A stretch of 7,173 bases of DNA, taken from assembly GCA_030631525.1 (NCBI GenBank), contig DAOVKY010000034.1, forward strand, positions 1 through 7,173, written 5' to 3'. Both the position numbers and the translations under genes were made by a program. Source of the DNA: a bacterium. GTDB taxonomy: Bacteria > JAHJDO01. Position 1 is the stretch's first letter, and the number at the start of each line of letters is the position of its first letter. This document shows positions 1 through 5,001 of the stretch, piece by piece. The notes beneath the pieces were generated by a model, which was given only the letters and a program-made list of their open reading frames with translations, made no database searches and was not told the DNA's origin.

Positions 1-1
1 G

Positions 2-172
2 AAAGTCAATGGTAAAAGTATTTATTTAAAGACGGGTATACGCCACGAAAAATGGTCTCCTGATGGAAAGAAACTTCTTGGCAAACCAATGAAAAAAGGA
101 AGCATAGGTATTTTTGATATTAACAGCAAAGAATTAAAAATTTTAACTACAAATAAATCAATAAAATATTAG
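2..172 (+). CDS. C-terminal end of a PD40/TolB-like beta-propeller protein (partial)
   Basis: This frame is open from the left edge to a TAG at 170-172 and gives 56 residues, so the start of the gene lies outside the window. It contains the stretch HEKWSPDGKKLLG followed by GIFDINSKELKIL. The W-SPDGKKL core is the hallmark of PD40 (WD40-like) blades found in TolB and related periplasmic beta-propellers, and the following hydrophobic strand (IGIFDI) and turn fit the rest of a blade. Such propellers usually act in protein-protein contacts or as part of secreted hydrolases; the specific role cannot be told from one blade. Its stop lies only 5 nt before the first possible ATG of the next gene, so the two are probably co-transcribed. 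Family assignment is fairly sure, function is not. Confidence 0.7.
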   Translation, partial: KVNGKSIYLKTGIRHEKWSPDGKKLLGKPMKKGSIGIFDINSKELKILTTNKSIKY

Positions 173-176
173 GGGG
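171..176 (+). promoter_or_regulatory. Ribosome-binding site that favours the ATG at 184
   Basis: AGGGGG overlaps the stop codon of the propeller gene. It is only 1 nt from the ATG at 178 but 7 nt from the in-frame ATG at 184. The second spacing is normal for a Shine-Dalgarno site, so 184 is the better start. The overlap also suggests translational coupling between the two genes. Confidence 0.6.
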
Positions 177-183
177 AATGAAA

Positions 184-2532
184 ATGCGCAACAAGAATAA
201 GACAATTTTAGCTCTATTAGCAATTATTTTTCTATTCAGTAGCTTTTTATGTTTTGGAGGGGAGTTAATTGTTGAAGATAAGGCTTGGGAAAAGCCAAAC
301 GTCTATCGTCCAACCCCCATCTTATTTCTTCATGGTTTTGGTCCGGGAAGTCCAGCAACATGGCATCCAATAAGAGACAAACTGGAGGAAGATTACAGTA
401 GCTATTATTCCGCCAATATACCTTGTATTGGATTAGGCGATAATGCAGGATCCAAAGCATACTTGGAAATAATAAGTTTTCAAGACAAGAATGGCTCAGT
501 AGACACATATCCGAATGGCAATCCAGGGTGGTCAGATAAGGTCAATGACGCTGTTATCAATATACTTCAGAGATATGACGAAACCGATAAACTAATTCTC
601 ATTTGCCACAGCATGGGTGGTCTAGCAGGAAGATATTATATGCAGGCATTGGGTGGAGACGGCAATACTGATAAGTATGTTTCAATAGATACACCTCACT
701 GCGGAGCAAAGCTGGCAAGTGTAGCTAATGGGATAGAGGTGGCTCAGGTTGGGAGTTTGATATTCGGAGGATGGGGCGGATTTCTTTTTGCAGTGGTTAC
801 AGAAGTAATAAATCAATCTGCTGTGAAGATTGGGGATATAGATATTCATGGAGATGCGGCAAATGATATGGATCCTGACGGAGAATTTATAACCAACTTA
901 ATGAACATGGGAACTGGAAGCGGAAGCAAATCCCGTTGTGTAGTCGGGCAAATAGGTTCGTCAAAGAATTTTCTGTTATTTGGCAGTTATTATGGAGGAG
1001 ACGGAGTGGTATCAGTAAGAACTCAGCAGGCAATAGATAAGAATGGGCATACTACATGGAATTTTTATGATACGTGCGTTGTTACGGCATCTCATTCCAA
1101 CGCTCCGAAAAGCAGTAAGACATATAACCAGATTTTAAAATGGGTAGATAAAGAAAAGCCGGAACTTGATTTAATCCGAGTTTTAGAATCTATAAGGGAT
1201 AACAACCTTTCGGAACTTCCTGAAGATGAAGGTGGAAACTGGGACAATAAAGATATCGACTGGACAGAACACAGAATTGGCGAAGACTCGCAGCCTTTTC
1301 TACTGGATTTGGACAAATATGGCAGAGCGTATATTGAGGGCAAAGTTGACAACGAATATCTTCCAGCAACAACAAAAGTAGATATCAAAGTATATAAGGA
1401 AGGAGAGACAACGGTTGTATGGGAGAATACCTCGGAGACTAGTTTGCTTAAACCATATGCAGGAGAAGAACCTGCTCCAGCAGGATTTAGATATGAGGTA
1501 TTATTTGCAAAGGATAAGAACACTGCTCCTGCGCCGGGAGTATATGAGATAAAGATTTTTGTAAAAAACCCGGCAGGATTAAAATCGCAGGTAAAGACAG
1601 TTAAGGTGAGAATAGACGCAGGTGCAATAGCAATACATAACTGCATAGAATTACAAGCAATGAAATATAATCTTTCAGGCGATTATTATCTTGCTAATGA
1701 TATTAACTGCACTTATTGCACGCAAGACCCTGCTGGCGCTTGTTATAATGACGGTGCTGGATTTGAGCCTATTGGAATATTCACAGGAACTTTCGATGGT
1801 AATGGGCATACAGTAACTGGATTAAAAATAAATAGACCTTCTACTAGTTATGTAAGTTTATTTAGATGTATCTCAGGAACTGTTAAAAATGTTGGCTTAA
1901 TAGATAGTAGCGTAACAGGCAATGATTACACAGGTGGATTAATTGGGCAGAATAATGGCACGATAACTAATTGTTATGCTACAGGTGCAGTAAGTAGTGA
2001 TTATTTGAACGTAGGTGGATTAATTGGGTGGAATAATGGCACAATAACTAACTGCTATTCTACAGGTGCAGTAAGTGGTGATAATAGCGTAGGTGGATTA
2101 ATTGGGCGGAATTATAATGGCACAATAACTAACTGCTATTCTACAGGTGCAGTAACGGGCAATGATTACACAGGTGGATTAATTGGGCAGAATTATGGTG
2201 GCACGATAACTAATTGTTATGCTACAAGTGCAGTAAGTGGTGATGATACCACAGGTGGATTAATTGGGCGGAATTATAATGGCACAATAACTAACTGCTA
2301 TTCTACAGGTGCAGTAAGTGGTAATTATTACACAGGTGGATTAATTGGGCGGAATTATAATGGCACATACAACGATGATTTCTGGGACACAGATACATCA
2401 GGACAAGCTACAAGTGCGGGAGGCACAGGAAAAACAACAGTCCAAATGAAACAACAGGCTACATTTACTAATTGGGATTTTAGTAGTGTCTGGGATATAA
2501 TGGAAGAACTAACATATCCGTGGCTAAGGTAG
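184..2532 (+). CDS. Secreted lipase-like alpha/beta hydrolase with C-terminal GLUG-repeat beta-helix
   Basis: A 782-residue protein, numbered from the ATG at 184, which has properly spaced AGGGGG; ATG 178 would add two residues. Residues 1-26 form a Sec signal peptide: a basic start, a hydrophobic core, then a small-residue region. An alpha/beta-hydrolase domain follows (about 40-320). It has the oxyanion-loop motif LHGFGPGS (about 49-56), the nucleophile elbow CHSMGG with Ser143 (first Gly of GxSxG replaced by Cys), Asp273 in GDGVVS placed like the catalytic Asp of family I lipases, and His304 in ASHSN as probable third triad member. Residues about 365-478 look like an Ig-like beta-sandwich. 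Residues about 480-780 are a GLUG region: an entry module (LSGDYYLANDIN, PIGIFTGTFDGNGHT), about six rungs of GGLIG...TNCY.TGAVSG, and the usual cap (FWDTDTSGQ..., ending YPWLR). It is probably exported to the surface to cleave ester bonds of lipids or polymers, with the beta-helix for binding or anchoring. Substrate is unknown. Confidence 0.88.
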   Translation: MRNKNKTILALLAIIFLFSSFLCFGGELIVEDKAWEKPNVYRPTPILFLHGFGPGSPATWHPIRDKLEEDYSSYYSANIPCIGLGDNAGSKAYLEIISFQDKNGSVDTYPNGNPGWSDKVNDAVINILQRYDETDKLILICHSMGGLAGRYYMQALGGDGNTDKYVSIDTPHCGAKLASVANGIEVAQVGSLIFGGWGGFLFAVVTEVINQSAVKIGDIDIHGDAANDMDPDGEFITNLMNMGTGSGSKSRCVVGQIGSSKNFLLFGSYYGGDGVVSVRTQQAIDKNGHTTWNFYDTCVVTASHSNAPKSSKTYNQILKWVDKEKPELDLIRVLESIRDNNLSELPEDEGGNWDNKDIDWTEHRIGEDSQPFLLDLDKYGRAYIEGKVDNEYLPATTKVDIKVYKEGETTVVWENTSETSLLKPYAGEEPAPAGFRYEVLFAKDKNTAPAPGVYEIKIFVKNPAGLKSQVKTVKVRIDAGAIAIHNCIELQAMKYNLSGDYYLANDINCTYCTQDPAGACYNDGAGFEPIGIFTGTFDGNGHTVTGLKINRPSTSYVSLFRCISGTVKNVGLIDSSVTGNDYTGGLIGQNNGTITNCYATGAVSSDYLNVGGLIGWNNGTITNCYSTGAVSGDNSVGGLIGRNYNGTITNCYSTGAVTGNDYTGGLIGQNYGGTITNCYATSAVSGDDTTGGLIGRNYNGTITNCYSTGAVSGNYYTGGLIGRNYNGTYNDDFWDTDTSGQATSAGGTGKTTVQMKQQATFTNWDFSSVWDIMEELTYPWLR
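1933..2370 (+). repeat. Tandem GLUG repeat array inside the lipase-like gene
   Basis: The DNA word ggtggattaattggg occurs six times, starting at 1933, 2014, 2092, 2173, 2254 and 2335, so the period is 81 nt (once 78). Each unit encodes one rung of GGLIG[Q/R/W]N.NGTITNCY[A/S]TGAVSG, the GLUG consensus. Copies 2092-2155 and 2254-2317 are identical over 64 nt. A higher-order order A-B-B then A-B-B is visible: A units use cacgataactaattgttatgct and B units use cacaataactaactgctattct. The last copy breaks off into the C-terminal cap. Confidence 0.9.
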
Positions 2533-2538
2533 GTACGA

Positions 2539-2568
2539 ACGAGATTGCTTCACTTCGTTCGCAATGAC
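2539..2568 (+). repeat. R1, left copy of a 30-bp direct repeat (partly palindromic)
   Basis: The 30 bases beginning acgagattgcttcac and ending ttcgcaatgac recur exactly at 3221-3250. Within the element ATTGC (2544-2548) can pair with GCAAT (2561-2565) around a 12-nt loop. In this copy only, CGAACG (2536-2541) can also pair with CGTTCG (2556-2561). It begins 6 nt after the stop of the lipase-like gene. There is no T-run after it, so it is not a standard intrinsic terminator. From memory it resembles attgc...gcaat palindromes that are dispersed in many bacterial genomes; this is unverified. Confidence 0.85.
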
Positions 2569-2610
2569 AGAAAGAGCAGTTAGAAAAAGCTATGTAACAT
2601 CACAAAACCC

Positions 2611-2632
2611 GAACAAAAAGTGTTGAAAGAAT
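2611..2632 (+). repeat. R2, left copy of a 22-bp direct repeat flanking the ORF6N gene
   Basis: The 22 bases starting gaacaaaaagtgttgaaag recur at 3190-3211 with a single t/c difference. This copy ends 3 nt before the ATG at 2636 and supplies the weak GAAAGA ribosome-binding sequence of the ORF6N gene. The other copy starts on the last base of that gene's stop codon, so the pair brackets the reading frame almost exactly. Confidence 0.8.
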
Positions 2633-2635
2633 AAT

Positions 2636-3190
2636 ATGAAGAATAAGAAAGTGGTTGTAAATTCGGCTTTAGTTTTACAAGAGAGAGTTGAAAAAAAGAT
2701 ATTCTTAATTAGAGGCAAAAAAGTAATGTTGGATAGAGATTTAGCCTTGCTTTATGAAGTGCCCACTAAAAGACTTAATGAACAGGTAAAGAGAAACAGA
2801 GAACGTTTTCCCGAAGACTTTATGCTTCAATTGACAAAAAAGGAGTTTGAAAACTTGAAGTCGCATTTTGCGACATCAAGTTGGGGTGGAACAAGAAAGT
2901 TGCCCATGGTTTTCACAGAGCAAGGTGTCGCAATGCTTTCAACTGTGTTAAATAGTGAGCGAGCAATTATGGTAAATATTCAAATTATGAGAACGTTTAC
3001 TAAGATTAGAGAGCTCCTTACAACTCATAAAGATTTACAGCGAAAAATTGAAAATATGGAAAGCAAATACGATCAACAATTTCAAACAGTCTTTGAAGCT
3101 ATAAAGCAGTTATTAGAACCACCACCAGCGCCAGAGAAACCTAAAAGAAGAATTGGATTTGTAGGATGGGATGGGAAGCAAAAAAACTAG
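2636..3190 (+). CDS. ORF6N-domain DNA-binding protein (KilA-N/ORF6N family)
   Basis: A 184-residue cytoplasmic protein with no signal or membrane segment. Residues about 17-105 match the ORF6N domain: IFLIRGKKVMLDRDLALLYEV, then TKRLNEQVKRNRERFPEDF, then LPMVFTEQGVAMLSTVL and the SERA-VNI.IMR.F helix. This is a presumed DNA-binding domain shared by phage antirepressor-like proteins and by a very common chromosomal bacterial family of about this length. Residues about 122-160 (REL..THKDLQRKIENMESKYDQQFQ..FEAI) look like a coiled-coil helix, probably for oligomerisation. A proline-rich basic tail with RRIGF (about 161-184) is also typical of the chromosomal family. The length is complete for the family. 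The ATG at 2636 has only a weak GAAAGA upstream. Direct repeats sit tightly on both sides, suggesting that the gene moved as a unit. Its DNA target and biological role are unknown; it may be a regulator of or passenger in an accessory island. Confidence 0.88.
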   Translation: MKNKKVVVNSALVLQERVEKKIFLIRGKKVMLDRDLALLYEVPTKRLNEQVKRNRERFPEDFMLQLTKKEFENLKSHFATSSWGGTRKLPMVFTEQGVAMLSTVLNSERAIMVNIQIMRTFTKIRELLTTHKDLQRKIENMESKYDQQFQTVFEAIKQLLEPPPAPEKPKRRIGFVGWDGKQKN

Positions 3191-3211
3191 AACAAAAAGC
3201 GTTGAAAGAAT
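3190..3211 (+). repeat. R2, right copy of the 22-bp direct repeat
   Basis: It matches 2611-2632 in 21 of 22 positions (gaacaaaaagcgttgaaag...). It starts on the final G of the ORF6N stop codon and is in the same orientation as the left copy, 579 bp away. Confidence 0.8.
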
Positions 3212-3220
3212 TCAAAACGG

Positions 3221-3250
3221 ACGAGATTGCTTCACTTCGTTCGCAATGAC
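3221..3250 (+). repeat. R1, right copy of the 30-bp direct repeat
   Basis: It is identical to 2539-2568 over 30 bases and in the same orientation, 682 bp away. It keeps the ATTGC/GCAAT potential stem but not the extra CGAACG arm of the left copy. It abuts the AAAGGGA ribosome-binding site of the downstream nucleotidyltransferase gene, so it forms most of that gene's 5' leader and could affect its expression if folded in the mRNA. Confidence 0.85.
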
Positions 3251-3251
3251 G

Positions 3252-3258
3252 AAAGGGA
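3252..3258 (+). promoter_or_regulatory. Ribosome-binding site of the MNT gene, directly after R1
   Basis: AAAGGGA lies 4 nt upstream of the ATG at 3263 and one base after the end of the R1 copy. It supports 3263 as the start and puts the repeat hairpin next to the initiation site. Confidence 0.55.
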
Positions 3259-3262
3259 ATAG

Positions 3263-3592
3263 ATGTCTCTTAATAAACAGGAAGAAAAAGTCGTAAGAGA
3301 GTTTGTTAAAGAAATAAAAAAATCTCTTGATGATAATATAGTTTTTTTAGAGTTATTTGGGTCTAAGGTTAGGGGCGATTTCTCTTCTGATTCCGATATA
3401 GATATTTTATTAGTGGTCAAAAAGAAAAACCCTGAAGTACGTGATATGATATTTGATATTCTTTTTGATATAGATCCATATTATAAATTTAAGGTTTCTC
3501 CTGTTATATATTCGGAGTTTGAGTATCAAAGAAATAAAGAATTGCAATCAACGTTTGTTGAGACAATCAGCAAAGAAGGGGTAATGTTATGA
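3263..3592 (+). CDS. MNT-type nucleotidyltransferase (partner of the HEPN protein)
   Basis: A 109-residue minimal nucleotidyltransferase of the polymerase-beta superfamily. The signature is FGSKVRGDFSSDSDIDILLVV: Gly33-Ser34 for the nucleotide, Arg37-Gly38, and metal-binding Asp45 and Asp47. Length is normal for single-domain MNT proteins. The third acidic residue usually found on the next core strand is not obvious; that strand reads KVSPVIYSEF, and related HEPN-linked MNT proteins that I recall share this form. In studied MNT-HEPN pairs the MNT protein is the antitoxin and AMPylates the HEPN partner to silence it. Here this is inferred from gene order. The stop overlaps the start of the HEPN gene by 4 nt (ATGA), so the two should be made in a coupled way. 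An alternative is a HEPN-linked nucleotidyltransferase with an unknown substrate. Confidence 0.88.
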   Translation: MSLNKQEEKVVREFVKEIKKSLDDNIVFLELFGSKVRGDFSSDSDIDILLVVKKKNPEVRDMIFDILFDIDPYYKFKVSPVIYSEFEYQRNKELQSTFVETISKEGVML

Positions 3593-3975
3593 AGAATAAA
3601 AGAGAGCTTGCTGTTTATCGGTTAAATGATAGTAAGGAAAAGTTAAATGCATCAAAAATACTCTTTGAAAATGGAAGCTATAAGGATTCTGTTTCAAGGT
3701 CTTATTATGCAATGTTTACCTCATCAAGAGCATTATTAGCTACAAAAAGTTTAGACAGCGCAAAACATTCAGGGGTAATATCTCTTTTTAACTTGCATTT
3801 TGTAAAGACGGGAATAGTTGGGAAGGAATACGGAAAACTATTGGCTGAAGCCAAAAATATCAGAGAAGAAAGTGATTATGGAGATTTTGTTATAGTTTCC
3901 AAAAAAGAAGCCGGAATTCAACTTGAACATGCGGAACAATTTATTGAAGAAATAGAAAAAGCTATTAAGTCATAA
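3589..3975 (+). CDS. HEPN-domain protein (partner of MNT; putative toxin-like component)
   Basis: A 128-residue all-helical protein of the PF05168-type HEPN family. Diagnostic parts are the N-terminal helix with AVYRLNDSKEKLNASKIL, the second helix DSVSRSYYAMFTSSRALL (about 33-50), KHSGVISLFNLHFVKTG (59-75) and IREESDYGDF (91-100). AAGGGG lies 7 nt upstream of the ATG, and the 4-nt overlap with the MNT gene fixes the start. Many HEPN toxins cut RNA with an R-x4-6-H motif. Here Arg92 is followed by a DY pair but no histidine at the right distance, so RNase activity is doubtful. This family may instead help the MNT protein bind its substrate, or use another site. His60 and His70 are present but not in that motif. 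The gene ends only 6 nt before the next start, so read-through into the glycan operon is likely. Confidence 0.85.
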   Translation: MKNKRELAVYRLNDSKEKLNASKILFENGSYKDSVSRSYYAMFTSSRALLATKSLDSAKHSGVISLFNLHFVKTGIVGKEYGKLLAEAKNIREESDYGDFVIVSKKEAGIQLEHAEQFIEEIEKAIKS

Positions 3976-3981
3976 TCAACT

Positions 3982-5001
3982 GTGATATCTATACATCCTC
4001 ATAAAATTTTAATCATCAAACCATCCTCAATGGGTGATATTATTCATGCTCTGCCTGTACTTGCAACATTGCGAAAACACTATCCTGAAGAAGAAATCAC
4101 CTGGATCGTTAAAAACAAGTTCTCTGATTTATTAGCAGGCAATCCTGATCTAACGGATGTTATTCCATTTGATAACAATAATTTCTTGCAATTAATCAAC
4201 ACACTGCGCAAAAAGAAGTTTGATGTTGCGCTTGACCTTCAGGGATTATTCAGGAGTGGAATCTTGACTTTTTTCAGCAAAGCAAGCAATAGGATTGGTT
4301 TCAGCAAGATTAACAGCCGCGAATTGAGTCATATATTCTACAATCATAAAGTAACTCCGCCTCAAAAAGCTGTTCATGTAGTGGATAAAAACCTGAGCCT
4401 GCTTGAACCGCTGGGTATATCTGAGTTTACTTATGACTTTAAAATCCCTATATCCACGCAGGATTTAAGATTTGCGAATGAATTTTTTACATTAAGGAAA
4501 CTTGTTCCTAAGAGAGATAAAATTATTATGCTAAACCCTGGTGCTGGATGGCCAACAAAGCGCTGGTTCTCTGAAAAATTTATTCGCCTTGCAGATAAAT
4601 TAATGAAATATAGCAATGCTAATGCAAAAGTAATTATGTCATGGGGACCTCAAGAAAAAGACTTAATAGAAAACATTAAAAGCAACGAGAACAACAGAAT
4701 TACAATAATGCCTCAATCCACTATAACACAACTCGGGGCAATAATTAAGAGCTGTGATCTTTTTGTTGGTTCTGATACAGGCCCTACCCACCTTGCAGCT
4801 GCATTAGAAGTTCCTGTTGTCGGACTGTACGGCCCGTCAGACCCTAAAAGGAATGGCCCGTATGGAACAAAGAATATTATTATTCAGAAAGATATACCAT
4901 GCGCCTCATGCTGGAAGAGAGAATGTGATAAAATTGATTGCATGAAAAATATATCTGTGGATGAGGTTTTTGAAGCATGTGTAAAGCTTTTAAAAATATG
5001 A
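3982..5001 (+). CDS. Glycosyltransferase family 9 (ADP-heptose:LPS heptosyltransferase-like)
   Basis: A 339-residue GT9 enzyme, the normal length for WaaC/WaaF-like heptosyltransferases. The N-terminal Rossmann start KILIIKPSSMGDIIHALPVL (8-27) carries Asp19, which matches the catalytic Asp of WaaC. LDLQGLFRSG (84-93) is a conserved acceptor-side motif. NPGAGWPTKRW (185-195) and FVGSDTGPTHLAAAL followed by GLYGPSDP (261-288) are the ADP-sugar-binding motifs. The SSMGD and WPTKRW wording is nearer to WaaC (heptosyltransferase I), but no firm subtype is given. It would act on the cytoplasmic face and add heptose or a similar sugar to the lipid A-core. Near the C-terminus, Cys307, 310, 315 and 320 form a cluster that occurs in many GT9 proteins. 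The start is GTG at 3982, chosen because it precedes the complete core motif; no clear ribosome-binding site is seen, so translation may be coupled to the HEPN gene. Confidence 0.9.
   Translation: MISIHPHKILIIKPSSMGDIIHALPVLATLRKHYPEEEITWIVKNKFSDLLAGNPDLTDVIPFDNNNFLQLINTLRKKKFDVALDLQGLFRSGILTFFSKASNRIGFSKINSRELSHIFYNHKVTPPQKAVHVVDKNLSLLEPLGISEFTYDFKIPISTQDLRFANEFFTLRKLVPKRDKIIMLNPGAGWPTKRWFSEKFIRLADKLMKYSNANAKVIMSWGPQEKDLIENIKSNENNRITIMPQSTITQLGAIIKSCDLFVGSDTGPTHLAAALEVPVVGLYGPSDPKRNGPYGTKNIIIQKDIPCASCWKRECDKIDCMKNISVDEVFEACVKLLKI

Noticed and set aside
184..280. Lipoprotein signal with a lipobox at SSFLC
   Set aside because: The residue before Cys is Leu, not Gly/Ala/Ser, so the lipobox rule fails; an ordinary Sec signal fits better.
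1092..1646. 184-codon open frame on the minus strand
   Set aside because: It lies fully inside the well-supported lipase-like gene, has low-complexity Ser/Leu-rich composition and no recognisable domain.
2539..2568. R1 as an intrinsic (rho-independent) terminator of the lipase-like gene
   Set aside because: The stem is short and imperfect, not GC-rich, and is followed by gacagaaag rather than a T-run.
2533..2635. A small gene or RNA between the lipase-like and ORF6N genes
   Set aside because: The 103-nt gap holds only R1, R2 and AT-rich spacer; no open frame with a ribosome-binding site or strong RNA fold is visible.
3202..3230. TTGAAA in R2 as a -35 box for an MNT promoter
   Set aside because: No TATAAT-like -10 sequence is found at 16-18 nt spacing. 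The same word before the ORF6N start lies too close to the ATG to serve as a -35.
2539..3250. Two identical 30-bp repeats as the remains of a CRISPR array
   Set aside because: Only two copies, 652 bp apart with a coding gene between them, no spacer-sized interval and no cas genes in the window.
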